A stretch of 64,000 nucleotides of DNA from Burhinus oedicnemus (taxonomy: Eukaryota > Chordata > Aves > Charadriiformes > Burhinidae): contig VFFE01007215.1 of assembly GCA_008921705.1 (NCBI GenBank), positions 258,697 through 322,696 on the forward strand. The letters run 5' to 3'. The translations under genes were made by a program, and so were the position numbers. Below the pieces are notes generated by a model. That model made no database searches. It saw nothing but the letters and a program-made list of their open reading frames with translations, and was not told the DNA's origin. Of this stretch, positions 1-13,300 are shown piece after piece (position 1 is the stretch's first letter; every line of letters begins with the position of its first letter).

Positions 1-2299
1 AATACAGCTTCTACCATATTCACAAACCCTATCCCATAAGGGTTAATTCATACCTTAGGTTACCTGAAACCTCTGGCTTGGCCTCTTGAATGTCACCTGT
101 GTTAGGTCCTAGAACAGCCCAGCAAAGTTGTTGTGAATACTTCCATAAGAGTTTAACTATGTGATTGAGCTCTTGAGTTGCTAAGTTCTGGATTAACCTC
201 ACTCAGACTAAAAAAGACAATCCTATCTGAGGGTAAAAGAAATAAAGTTCTTCTCCAAATTCCCCTGTAGGTGGGCCCACCAGGACTGACTCAGCTGTAG
301 CAAGAGGGAAGCAGGAGGGTGAGAGGGATCTTGTGGTGACCCAGCTGCCTCCTGAGACACATTGTGTAGATGTTCACTGACAGAGGCAATTAAAGGCATT
401 CTAGAAATCCACCCCAAAGTATGCTGAGGGTACTTTTTCTGCCATGTCACTTGGGGAAGGTTATGACTGTGCTGGCAGAAACTGTTCTGCAGGAGCAAGA
501 AGAGCACGCACCTGCACCGGCTGGTAGGAGACCCTGTCTTCTCTGGCATAGCTTATGATCTGGCACAGGGACAGATCCTGTCCTTACTATGTCCCTCAAT
601 GTGAAGGCTAGCAGTAATAAAATACTTCTGGAGGGGGGAATTTTGAAGCCCATCTTTTGGGAGTTTACTGGGGGCAGAGGGGAGGGCAAGCTCTGCAAGC
701 TTCTTTTAAGTGGTTTCACTACGTTTATGCCACTAAAACAAGGAGGGATTTTTGGCCCAGAAACTCTGGAGCTAGGGAGTTATTCAGGGTGCTGTGTCTC
801 CAGCACATGTTTCAGGTGGAAGGTGTCCATTGCAGAGAGCCACCATCAGCAGCTCCTGGCAAGGCACAAGCACCAGCCTCTCTTCCCTTGTGCACCATGC
901 CTGGCTCCCCTCAGAGCTGTGCACCCCACAGGACACATAGCAGTGGGGCAACATCTTTCCAGGAAACATTCCTGCAAAGATTCCCCTTCCCAAAAGATGT
1001 GGTGAACATAATCAAATGGTGCCGGGATTGAAGTTATAGGAGATTTGGTCTCAGTTCCAGACCTTTCTAGGGAAGCGATACTCACCTTCATGACATTTCT
1101 GTCCCTCTCTGCTTTCACTTTTTTTTTTTGCTGTTAATTATAGGCCCTTGTGAGGCCTGTGGGTATAATCAAAAAGCAGAAGGTAAGTGCTAGGGACACC
1201 CCCTGAATTAATTGATCCTTGAACTTTATTAATGAAAGTTTGATCTTGCATCCATTAAAACATCTGTTCCATTCATAACCAGCCAGCATTTTCAGGGGCT
1301 GATGCAGAGGAATATGTTCAGGTCAGCCTCAGAATGAGCCTGAGCTGTGAACTCCAGAAACCCTATACCAGACGCATAGGTCCTAATGTAAAAAATATGT
1401 GATGTGTTATCAGCAGGCAGCCTCCTCTTTGCTTTTTCCAGGCAACTGGGCAGCGAGACTAGAGAGAAATTCCGTGTAGATAAATGTCAGTCTTGTTTTA
1501 TAAACAGATAAATGGATTCAGCAATACAAAAGGCAATGCTTTTGAATGTGAATTTCCAAGAATAGGTCTCACCAGCAGGATTTGGTGAACACTTAAGCAC
1601 TAAATCCTTTGAAAGAATGTGTTGCAAAGTGAAAGGAAGTGAAGCCATTTAAAAAATGATAATAATAGTCATCATCATTATCATCCAGTCATCGTTCCTT
1701 CAGGTGGACTGTACAGAATGCTGCTGTTCTGAACACTTCCATAAGCAGAAAGCAAAAAAAATAAAGCTGTTAGATTCACATATACTTTAGATCAGCGTAA
1801 ACCAGCACTGCTACCACTGTTGTCCACCTCTAGCATCTAGTTCACACCTCTGTCCCATTACTTCTCAGTGCTGGCACAAGTGTCTGTGATGCTGCATGGT
1901 GGTCTAGATCAGTGAATTGGTCTACATTAAAACTGTGATTGCCAGAAAAGAAAAAAAAGTTGCTTTTAGCTATGGTCATTTCCTTAAGCAATTCACCATA
2001 CGTTTTCACTGCCTTGTGAACTTCACTTGAATATTGAAGCTGTCCACCTCTGAACTGTACTGAGGCTCAGATAAACACAGGGAAGATAGGAGGAACACAG
2101 CGGTAGGTGGGCTCTTTGCACAGCCGCGGTGGCTTGTGTCAATGTGTTGTGCGTGTGCACGAGCAGCAGTCTGTGCCTCCTGTGCCAGGAACATCTAAGT
2201 GCAAGCTCAGTGTTTGTGGACACCCACCGTCTCATTTTGGCTGTCTTGCCTGGTCCAACTCCCTTTGTGGATTTCCCCTCAGATGGTTTTGAAAATAGA
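1..2299. other. Unique non-coding sequence, no gene recognised
   Basis: Several short open frames exist on both strands, but none shows a recognisable domain or a convincing pair of splice sites. Composition is ordinary for vertebrate intergenic or intronic DNA, and CpG is rare. I see no repeat family I can name. Confidence 0.6.
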
Positions 2300-2440
2300 G
2301 GCTAATATCCTAATCTGAGCAAACATTTGGAAAAATTGAGACTAGCTTACATTTAGCAAAGCAACTCAGTAGTGGAGTTGAGACCGGAATCCATGCTGCC
2401 AGACTCTGTCCTGTGGTTTAATGACCAGACTAATGATCCC
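2300..2440 (-). repeat. Worn MIR-like (CORE-SINE) fragment, antisense
   Basis: The plus strand reads like the reverse complement of the MIR/CORE-SINE body shared by amniotes. In order it shows a 'gaaac-tgag' like part, then 'agcaaagcaactcagtagtgg' in the place of the usual 'cacagcaagtcagtggcagag', then 'accggaatccatgctgccag' and 'ctctgtcctgtggtttaatgacc', matching the 'aacccaggagtcctgac...tgctctaaccac' part. The match is inferred from a recalled consensus. Divergence is high, as expected for an element older than birds. Exact ends are uncertain by tens of bases. Confidence 0.5.
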
Positions 2441-4164
2441 CTTCACATGTGCCTGAAAAAGATCTCATGCAGAGATTCCATAGCAATTTGGAAGCTAAGG
2501 AATTCAACATTAGAAGTTACCTTCCAGAGCTCTCCTGATAATGAGCTAACCTGCACTGGGAACACATTACTTTAAAGATGATCCCATCCAGTGCTGGAAA
2601 CGAAAGCACATGCAACTCCCCTGCCCTAATTGGTTTGACAGTGTAACACGTGTCATTCATGATTTTAGAGTTTTGGCAATGTTTTTCTCATTAAGGGAGA
2701 CAGTAACTACCATAAAATATCCAAAATCCAATATATTTAAAAGTGAAGTAAAGAAAGTTTCTCTCTGAGCTGTTAGAGAAGTATGCATGTGATGAACATC
2801 TGTGTGCAAAGAGAATAAGAAATGGAATTAATCTGAGAAAAACCAAGCAGTGTTTGCCTGGAGGCATAATGTCCTACCTGAGTGGTTAACACAGGAAGCA
2901 AGGGGCCTATATTTCTAGGTTGTGACCCTCTCTGATACTAATACATCATGTGCAATGGGAAGACCAAATTTTAAGAAGTAACCACTTCATTTCAAAAGTA
3001 TGGGGTTTGCATTCATTTTTGAGTATCTTTATTCAGAACCTAGTTTCCAAGATGATGATTATTTCCTTTAACTCAGATCAGAGGTGCAGGTAGCAGAGCC
3101 TAATCTTTAGTGTCTCTGTACTTCAGCTCACCTTCCTTTAGGGCTGACGCAGGAATACTATCATACCTCATTCACAGAGGTGCTCTGTCTCATTTAAACA
3201 GAATGCTTTCACATTTCTGGAGGAAAAAAGTCATGTTCTCCCTGTACAAGAAATGGATCATTGCATTAAAATTTAGTACTAATGTTACACTGCATAATGT
3301 TTCCCAGTTGTCTTAGATTTTCCTTCTTATTTCCATTCCTTGGCTTTGAAACCTTTGATATCAACAAAACCCCAGGTGTACTGACAATCTTGCTTTCTTT
3401 TTGAAAGTTTTTATTTCATGCCATGCTTACATTATTGCTAACAATTTCTTTGTGGAGGTGAAAGGAAACTACCATGCTCCTCTGAATTGCAGCATGCAAA
3501 ACGATGGATGTATATGATTGGCCAATTGGTATTGTACCTTGGCTTGATAATAGGCCACTTTTTTAAAACCATGCTTTTTCACAGCCATGTTGAAATTTCA
3601 ATGGACAGGAGCCATTTTTCAGCCTCTCAAATCTCTAAACAGCTAAAAGATGAGGATCAGAAACAGCTTGGAACAGAAGCTGAAGTAAAACAGCAAGAAA
3701 CCCAGACTTAAATATCTGAAGAAATGAATCTGTGTTCTTTTAGCTAGAAAGAAATGTTCTAGTTCAGAGTTTCCCCAAAACCACTAAAGCTTAGAATAAC
3801 ATACTTATCCTCTTCTTGTCTTTACCATATAATACACTAGTGAGAGGTCTGTGCTGTCTTTGCCACGCTTTTTCTTTCTCTGACGAGAGAATGGGCTGCA
3901 GTGTTAGCAGAGGCTCCGAGTGATGCAGCTACTGAGTCCTGGTTTTTGTTTAAATCATCCGTACTTGTTTATCTCCTTGGAGCTTTCCACTGGGAGAAAG
4001 TTACAGACAGTCGGCATGTTCATATGTATGCCAATTAGGGCCCTCAAGCCCACACTTTCTCCCTTCCCTTGCTTTTTTATTCCAACAGATTTTTCTGCCT
4101 GGAAGCTTCCCTGTGGGCTTGGGAGGCAGATTACACTTTTCTCCATGGGATGCATCCAGTTGGC
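2441..4164. other. Unique non-coding sequence
   Basis: No coding pattern, repeat family or RNA gene is recognised. Open frames at 3487-3711 and 3920-4297 have no recognisable domain. The second runs into the SINE-like element that follows. Confidence 0.55.
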
Positions 4165-4392
4165 TGCAGGAGATCTGGATCCTATCTTTATTTCTGCTAC
4201 TAACCTACTTTGGGCAAGCTGCTTCCTTTCTCTGTGCCTTTGTGCCCTTGCTCACCAACTGAGATTAGAAATGGTTCAGGGCAGAGCATGCCTGTAAAAA
4301 TTACAAGGAGTTTGTGCAATACTTTTAGCACAGTGGGGTCCCTCAGTCAGTGATGTCCTTAAACTGTTGCTAAAGGACAAATGAGAATAAGA
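4165..4392 (+). repeat. Ancient amniote MIR-like CORE-SINE, sense
   Basis: The segment follows the amniote MIR/CORE-SINE order closely. It starts 'gagatctggatcctat', continues with a 'tctgctactaacct...tttgggcaagctgcttcc' stretch (the well-known 'tgccactgac...ttgggcaagtcacttc' core), then 'tctctgtgcctttg'. The 3' part has 'tgcaatacttttagcacagtg' followed by 'gggtccctcagtcag', like the 'agcacaatggggtcctg' tail known from other sauropsids. No target duplication is visible. This is an old copy and the call rests on remembered consensus. Confidence 0.6.
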
Positions 4393-7184
4393 TCCCTACA
4401 GCTGCTTTTGATCCACATCTCTCAATGGCTCTTGCATCTCATCCTGTATCATCCCTTAATCCCTTTATTGTCTCGTTTTGCTCTTTCCTTTTGTCCACAC
4501 CAGTTTATAGAGGGGTTTATATGCTTTCCTTCCCCACAGCTCGGAATCCCTCAAAATGCCTGAAGTAATGTTGACACATTTTCACACTAAATAGCTTCCC
4601 TAAAAATGCGGTGTCACTGTATTGGGAGCTCAGATAAGCACCTGCCTATGCCAAGACTGTGGCAGTGATGATGGTTAATTCTTACCTTTCTTAACTTTTT
4701 TACAGAGTGAGCTTTTTCCATGAGCCTGAGACTGCAGCTTTGCTCCAGGCAGGATCACTTTCTGTTTGCAGTAGGGAGCACTGCATGGTTGTGGAGCACC
4801 TTGGGACATTAACAGTGGCATTTACCATCCCATTTTGCATGAGAAACAGGGTTTTACCAAGGAGCAGGTGGGGCACAACCAGTCTCATCACTTGTAACAG
4901 GTAGTGGAGCCCGTCTGTTTGCACATGGGTAGTTAGAAGTCAGTGTTTGAACCCCTGCAGAAAGTTGTGTTAGTGATGTCTTTCTCAGACAAATAGCAAG
5001 GTTGGGTCACAGCCAGAAAGTAGGTGAGGTCAGGAGGAAGCAAAGGACACAGACTAGCAATCTGTTTCTTGTCCTTAGCTCCTCACCTGTATCCTGGTGA
5101 TGCATGTATTTGAAGAAGTACATCGCTGACCTTTGCACGTGGTGTTTTGGTGGCCAGTTAAATCCAATCCTGTTTTCATGATCTCATCTGTTTTCGGACA
5201 CCTAAGACTGAGCTTCCTGGGATGATCAGGCAAGCCAATTTTAAAATAAAGGCACAAAAACATACTCAGCAAAAGGAATCAAAGGTCTTGAATCAAAATA
5301 CTGAAAGTTATTGGTATTGGACTTTGGATTGGGACCCAGGGTCTACTTTTTAATGTGTATAATAATGTTCCTGCACACACAGTTAATGTAGTCAATTGTT
5401 CTTCATATCTGGAGCTGTTCTGCAAATAACTCAGGGCCTCCTGACAGACAACATGAGTAAAAATTAGCACAAGATTATTGGAGGCACCAAATCACGCCAC
5501 GGACTTGTTGTTTGGATAATAAAGTTCAGAGGTACAGAGGATAATCTCATCAGAGAGACGGGGTGACCAACTCTCAGTTATCATCCCTCTGTACACTTCC
5601 TTTTTAGCTAATTAAACCTTAATTCTTCACAGGAAGCAGTTTCTGCGAATTCTGCAATAGCTTGGCTTCATATTATTTAACATATCTCTTTCATTTTTAT
5701 CTGGAGAAACAGGAAAAGTAAAGTTCCAACATGTAGACCTAAAGCATTGCTTTATCTTTCCATTAGTGTATTAGCAGTTCTCATCCGACATAGTACGTGC
5801 TCCATTCTCCAAGAATAAAGATATATTTTTTTAAACAACTACTCTAGGATAAAAATGTGGATGAGCTTTGAAGCTGGGGAGTTTCACTATACATGCTATT
5901 TCCTCTCTTTAGTACGATAGGGAAAGCACTCTGACTCTTTAGATTTTACTTTCACATCATTATTCACTGCCTTCTTTGTTTGAATAACATTATTTCAGTG
6001 ATCCCAACTTCAGGCCTTCATAAACCTTCACGTTCCTTAAAATACCAACACAGCCAGTGTCTTTTTGTCATCTGGTGGTTCCATCTATTGGATTTTTATT
6101 TTCAACTTTTCTTCACAACCGCAAAAGGTAGAAACTATTTCTTCTGAAGGAATGAAACATGACAGCTTCCTGTAACCATATAACTTCAGGAGCTAGGGTT
6201 TTAAGAAAAAGTGTTCTCTCTCCTAATAAAATCACAAGTGTTGGCAATTCTGTTCCTGTTTTTGACCACTTAATTTTTGTAGCACGGTCTCACAGCACAG
6301 TATCAAAGCATGGCTGACTTTTGTTTTCAGAAATAAAATCTAGTTTCACAGTCAGCATTAAAATTTATGGAAGAATCAATCCCTGCTGCTCACCAATATC
6401 CCGTGAACCCCAGTTCAGCAATACATTTGCAAATGCTTGTGTTGACATGAAGAATCCATTTATAACATTTCATGAATCCTGTTGGAAATTATGAACTTGC
6501 TGCATATGTGAATGTGAGGCAGGAACTCCTTTTTATTACTTTTTTCTTTGTTACTCAATTTTATCTGTGTCTGAGGTAAAATTCCCCACACTACTGGCAC
6601 AGAATAACAAATGTAACAAGATTTGCTGATTTGCATGCTTTGCTCTCATGATTAAGTTGCTTCAAAAACGAAAGTACTTCACCCAAGTGAAAGAGTTCAT
6701 TGGAGAGAAGATTACCTGTCCGTGGTACACCTGGCAGTTGTCCCTAACGAGCACCAGGGGCTGATTCGAGACTAATGACAAGAGAGGGATGTTTATGGAA
6801 AGCAGTTCCTAGCTCAGGGTGAGCAGTGCCAGGGTAGGAGCTCCCTGGGGCACCGACGTTTTCCTGACCCTGATGTCCTATGCAGATGGGCCTCCAGTGA
6901 AAGAATGAATGACAGACAAAAGGATTTGTATTCAGCTTGTTCGCTTGTTGGTTTTTAAACTCTCTTGTACTTTGACTTTTAAGAGCTATATTGTATTTCG
7001 GAACTGTGCAAAGCCTGAAGGTGAGTATATTATACACCGCACCTATGGGTTAAACAGGCAAGGATCTGCTTGGCTTCTGGGGGAGGATTTGTGTTAGCTG
7101 TGAGTGTCTGTAAAAAGTCAATACAGAGCTCCGAAGACTGGCTCGTCCCAGACCTCAGGAATGAGGACAAGACAGAGATCTGAC
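4393..7184. other. Unique non-coding sequence
   Basis: No gene is recognised. The only structure noted is a weak MIR-like antisense fragment at about 4825-4955, listed separately. Open frames on both strands are short and domain-free. Confidence 0.55.
4825..4955 (-). repeat. Possible MIR-like fragment, antisense (weak)
   Basis: The order 'ccatcccattttgcatgag-aaac' then 'cttgtaacaggtagtggagc' then 'cagtgtttgaacccctg' resembles the reverse complement of MIR ('cattttacagatgaggaaac...agctagtaagtggcagagc...gattcgaaccc'). Similarity is patchy, and chance cannot be excluded. Confidence 0.33.
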
Positions 7185-7303
7185 CTGCAGTGCCTTGATT
7201 GGCCATGAACTCTTCCAGAGTTTTCTGGATCTCATCGAGTCTAGAGGTAGACTCGTCACACAATGTGGGAACGTACCCAGTCAGCAGGGAAGCACAACTA
7301 AAT
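7185..7303 (-). CDS. Candidate internal exon (unidentified protein)
   Basis: On the minus strand this 119-bp segment stays open and reads like real protein. It begins around SCASLLTGYVPTLCDEST and continues SRLDEIQKTLEEFMANQG, a helix-like charged stretch. It is preceded by a pyrimidine-rich tract ending in an acceptor (tgaactccag) and followed by a possible donor (CAG|GTCAGA). The open frame continues past that donor to a stop near 7030, so the segment could instead be part of a longer terminal exon. I do not recognise the protein. No neighbouring exon was found in the window, so it could equally be a chance open frame. Length is not a multiple of three, so splicing would be phase-changing. 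Confidence 0.25.
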
Positions 7304-10300
7304 CTGGAGTTCAAAGAGAGACACATTTAAAATTTCGTTAAACCAGATGTTAGAGGTTTACTACAACATTTACTGAAACTGTGTATGATCTCCCCATGGC
7401 TTCAAAGGGATTATTAACTGAACTGGGCAGTGAATCCATGTTCACCTAAGCTGTCTCCTAGTTGTGGCTAATAGCTTAAGCTCTGGTTCCATGGTCTTGG
7501 TAGAAGACAGTTTTAATTAAACAGTAGATGCAGAATGCACTTTTCTGATATGAAGTGTGTGTGCATGATAAAAAGGAAAGAGGCAATTTTCACAAAGCAG
7601 TTTGCTCAAAAAACATCAAAACCATCAAGAACCACAATGAAAATTTACCTGTGACAAATAAAAGGAAAACAGAATATAATCTAATGCCTTATTTGACCAT
7701 TTTGCATACCTGAAGGTTGGGAATTTCTTTAGATAGCCATTAAGAAGAAGCTGATAAACTATGTCTTTAAAAATGTTAATATGATAAACACATAGATGTG
7801 GCCTACTGGTTGTTTTATTGCTACTTTACAGTAGCAATACTCAAGTGGTTTGAATGTTTCATATAAGATACAGGCCTGGTTCAGACAGTTCAAACGGCAT
7901 ACATGACATAATGATAAATTGAAGGACAGCATGGAGAAGTACATGTGCAATAACTTCATTTGAGCCTCATCCAAATTGTACAAAAAAAAAGTCAGGAGGA
8001 GCTGGATTATGCTTTTTCATGTATGTGCACCAGTGGATTGGTTAAACTTATCCATAAAAGTTCAAATCTTTCTAATAAGAATCATATTTTCAAAGTCTCC
8101 TGCAAAAGGGACTCTTTAGATCATGTTCTGCTACCAGTTGGTTTCTTCTCTGGTCTTTCAACTCTCCTTATGCTTTTCTACCAGTAAATTAAATTTATCT
8201 TCCTTGAGGGTCTTGTCCTGGAAGCTGTCCTGGAAGGATATGACTATGAATCTCATTCAGCCACTGGAACAAGATTAGATTAACCATAAAACAAGTTTAT
8301 TATGGAATGACTGTTATCTTTCTTAATAAACACAGGTTATAAACACAGCTTTGGTTCCATTCTGTTATTGAACAGAAAAAAGTCACATACTGGTCTAAAA
8401 ATTAGTAGACTGAAAACGCAGTCAAGATAAGTGTGGTTCCTTAGGAATTATAAAGGAAAGTAGGCAAAATAGTCTTACATTATAGGCTAAAAATAAAGCT
8501 GCTCAAAATGTTCACATTTTTTCATGAAAGATCAAAATTAGATATGACACAAGACCTAACTAGCTTTCATAGGAAATGCTGAAGAAATTACTTTTGTCAA
8601 ATTTCGGTTGGAAATTTGACATCTTGGTGAAAGAACAAAAAACATATTTAACCACATTTTATTTTTTTGCTCAGAGGTTACTGTAAGGTATTGATTTTCC
8701 TTGTTTTTGCTTTGATTTTTAGTTACCTATAATGTATTTTAAACAGTAATTAAAAAAAAAAAGATTTTTTTGTAGCAATCTTTGTTTTGGTGGAAAAGAC
8801 AACTTCTCATAAAAATGTGAGAAAAAGGTATTTCTGGCCCCAGTCATTATATTCAACGTTATTATAGTTTTTATCCTGGACCTATATTGCTCTGCCACCA
8901 GGAAAACCTAAGGACTTGTGTGAGAAATGAAAATTTTACCTTACATTTTCTCACTTTAAATCTAAGGATAAAAAAAATATTGTTTTGTTTATAACTTGTT
9001 GATATTCCTGAGTGACAGCAAGACTCAAACTACTTACATACGCCAACAATCTTAACACTTCCAGACTAAATTATTTCTGTCTACTACTGTTATTTTTTGA
9101 CATGAGAGAACCAAGATTTGTTTCTAGATATGTTACATATATTTTATCTGAAGATAAATTTGTTTGAAAATAATAATAATTTTGTTATAATAATGAGAAT
9201 CCTGTTTCATTGTTGTTGCTGAAAACAGCCCTGGTATCTCTGGGACTCAGACCTCTCCAATCATAAAATTACTTTAGGATTACCAAACTGCTGTCTCACA
9301 TTCAATCAAATTTAATATACACATTATTTATTGAAAATACGTGTCCTTCGTCTTCCTGTCCCAGAATTAGATAATTCACTCTATGTCTCAGAAAAACATT
9401 TAGTATTTTACTATATAGGTATAATTATTATGGATTCACATGCAAATTGAGATTTTAAAAGTCTCCTCCACAGAAAAAAATTATAACAATATCTAATGTT
9501 ATATCTGCCTAATTTCTAATAACTTTTTAGACTACATCTTAGTCCAGTGCTCCTTTTTAGTTCTTAATCCAGATCAGGACAGATACAGATAGGACCTAGT
9601 ATCATTGAAAAGGGCTGCTTGCTTAAAGTCTCTGGCATATCTGGAAGCAGAAATTACCATTAAACATGTAGGAGGTTGTTTCCAGCGCCCTCGTTCTTCA
9701 CGATCTAAATCTAAAAGTTGACATTAAACCAGAAAAAATTCTGATGAGTGTCTAATCCATCAGGCAGTTCATCATGCTGAGCAAAATTTCTTCCACTGGT
9801 CCTGGAAGCCGGCAAAGAGCTCTCACACAGCCATTTATTTGCATGCTATAACATACAACAGAACCCATCAAAGGGAAGTAATGAGTGACATCTTTTTTTT
9901 TTTTTTTTTGGAATAGATACGTCTGATTTTTAATCCCATCTCTGTTATGGCATGATCATGAGGTGTTGACTAATAACAGCTCTGAAGTCTTGTGTGCCTG
10001 TTAGTTTATGACTCTAAAATTAACATATGAAGAGTAGCACTAGACTTAGGGCTGTTTTAACAGTGTTCTTCCCCATGGCCTTAATAAACGAAAAAGACCG
10101 AGGTACTAGAAAAATGGAATGCCATTTTCAGTGCATTTAAAGAATGTAAATAGGAAAATAAGAATAAACCAGAAGATTGAACCTCTTTTTCTCTTGGACT
10201 ACTGAAAGTTTATTCAGCTGTTTCTGATATCTTTAAACTAATTTTTCTTTCAACCATCTGTTCTAACTTTTTTTTCCTTCTATGAAAATAGACTTCTCCT

Positions 10301-13300
10301 GCATGCTACACTTTGGTGAAATACTTATTTTAACATCTTATTGATTTCATGCAAAGAGAATGCAGGCTCTACATGAAATAAGCATATCAACATATTCCGC
10401 CTTGGCACATCACTATTCAAAGGCTTTGGTTTTGTAAGACTGTTTTCTTTACCCCTTCAGAGCTGAAAATATTACTCCTCCACAAGCACCATTTAAGACC
10501 CAAGTGTCAATGAACCAGGCAGTGAAATGACAGTTACTTAAACAGCACATGATTCGAGACAGTTTTAGGAAATTCCTAACACTTTGCGTCCCGTTTCGTT
10601 CCTGGATACAAAGGGACAGATTGTGCCTGACCTTGGGGGATGCAAGAGAGGAGAGGTGGGAGGAGGGGGAGGCCAACAGGCACATGGTGCTTTCCCTTTT
10701 GCTTTTCCTTCTCTTCCACGCGCTCTGTTCCCTGGTTGAGAGGCTGGGTATGGTCTCTTTTCTTCAGCTGCGAACACAAAAACTGTTCGGGTTAAAGTGA
10801 CTAAAAGTAGTGCAAGTTTTGCCACTGAGTGCAATAGGGTCCTATTGTACCCTAAGCACAGAGCTGGTAAAAAGATAAGGAAAAAAATCATTGATGAATC
10901 TATCGTGTCATGCTTCCTTCCAATACATCCTGGATATCTCTGCTGCTAGTTCTCTGTGAATTATCTTCGTCAGAAGCTGGGACTGCAGAAGTCAGCCCAT
11001 GGGCAAAGCCCTCTTTACACGAGGAATAAAGAGAAACTGGCTCTGTGGGCTGGTGCCTAGGATATTCAGGAGGACGGGACAGGCCCAGTTAAGGCTTATT
11101 TACCTAATGCAAAGGAAGAACATCTGAGATCTGCTACCTGTGCTTTATTCTTGGGGGGAAATTGGTTAAATCCAAAGGGTATCCTTTGCCTCTCTTTCAT
11201 TTTTCAGCTATCACAAAGTTTCCCATTCATTTTGACTCCAACAAAATCCCAAACATCCTGGAATTTTTTTGTAAGATAGAATGGTTTTCTCTCCAGTGCT
11301 AAAGGATGGCTTTGGCTAGACACAGAGGTAAAGAAAAAAATCCTGCCCACTACCAGCCACTTGCAGTCAACACCTTTGGATTCCTCAGTGCTCTATTTTA
11401 GTTCAGTAGTTAGGAGGCCAGGACAATTTGCAGCAGGTGTTTAACTCTGTGCTTGCAATGTCACCTTGCTACGATTTGAGTCCTAAAGTCAGGGATTGTG
11501 GTGTTTTCTGTATGTAATACAGGCCAGTTTTCTGTTGTTTCTTTACTCATTGCAGCGAATCAGGGTCTAGTGGAGACTGAACCAGCAATAGTGAGGATGT
11601 GTTACCCTGGGCTGGAGTATCTGTCACTAGTTACTCTGGTTTTGCTTCAGAAACCAGATGGATTTCTCTTTTCCTTTCCAGCCTCCTGTTGAGAGAAATA
11701 ATTGGCCTTCACTTATGTTGAGGCAACTTGCGGCTGCAAAATTTTATACAATAAGCCAGGCACAACTCAATTCTCTACTACATTGTGTAAGCTGTGAGCA
11801 CTACATAAGGGCTAAAGTTGAAGTTTATATAAAACTGTCACTGATACAAGACTTTTGCATTTGCCTTGTAGGCAGCTGCTTTTTGTTTTCTTTGCAGGGT
11901 TTGTTCTTTTTTCTGCCTAGCAGCTTTTTCCATTCAGTTAAAGTCCATCCACCTGATTTTCTGGATGGCACGTAGTGCCAGACAAATGGCGTGTTAAAGG
12001 CAGCTCAGCAGAGTAGCACGTGTACAATGAACGCATCTTACACAGAAATAAGAGAACCCCACTTTTTGGCATATAGTACGAGGGCTTTGTCATCCTCCAT
12101 GCCTGCCTATGGGAATCTGAAGGATACTGGATTTGTCCTTTCACACCTGATAGAGAGTGGCTTGAGACCCCTGCCTGAGGTGAGATGTTGGTGCCACAGC
12201 AGCTGCAATATCTGCCTTGAGGACATCAGAGTGAGGCACCTTCATGATGGTCCATCTCTATGAGGAGACTGTCAGCTGTGGAATTCTCACCTCTTCCCAT
12301 GCTAGGAGATCTGTGGCAATGCAGAGGTTCAGAGGTGCTTTTCTTTGGGGGAGTGAGGTACAGATTTATTGAAAGAATGATGTTTTGGTGAGGGCTGGAT
12401 ATTCTGGCAGTTAGGCCTGAGCAAGATTGCTAAGTTCAGATATGGAGCTTGCCTCTGGTTCTGTCTGTCAGTGGTGATTTGAGTCTTAAAAGGAATCACA
12501 GTCCTGAGGTAATGGGCATTTGTGTTCCCCAGTGCTCAAACACAGGTAGTATGGATTTAACAGTCAGTAAGTAGATTGGTTCCTACCCAAGATAGCTTCT
12601 TTTACTATGGGAACACTAAGCAGATACCATGAAAATGGTCAAGTCTCCTCTGACTGGCCAAAAGCCAGTCCAAAATACACGCAGATAAGTCTTTGATGAT
12701 TTAATGTATGGGAAGGGACTTTAAAGCCTTAGAATTTGCTATGAATTCACTCTGCCTTGAAGGTCCAGTAATGAAAGGGGAATATGCTTTGATTTAAAGA
12801 GCAGCTTTAAAACATTCAGCTTTGTATTTAGATGTAATTAGGACCACAGCATGCTACCCATCTAGTTTTCCCTGTAATTATTATCTTAAACACAGGACTC
12901 TCTGGCCTTTTGTTCAAGCATTGCAGCTTGATATGATTTCCAGGATGCTGCAGGTGTGCACCCTCCTCAGCAGCGGCTGACAACTCCATATATTTGCTCT
13001 GCTACATCACCCTGTTTCTGAAACAGTTTTTCTTCTTTCCTATTAGGTAATTTTCAGTTTTGTTTCTCGTATGGAAAATGAAGTCAAACATTTCCAAACC
13101 TGGTCACGTACACATCTATGACTAAATCAGCCTTCATGTTCCTGCTAATCCACTGAAGTGCCTAAGTAAGGATCTGAATTAAACGCCTTTTTTTTTCCAC
13201 ACAAGCTTGATAATGTTGGCCTAATTGCTTATCTAAAACAAATAGCTCTAAGATACTGACCTCCCTGCCCCAAGACATAGCACTCTTATCAGTCACCCTG

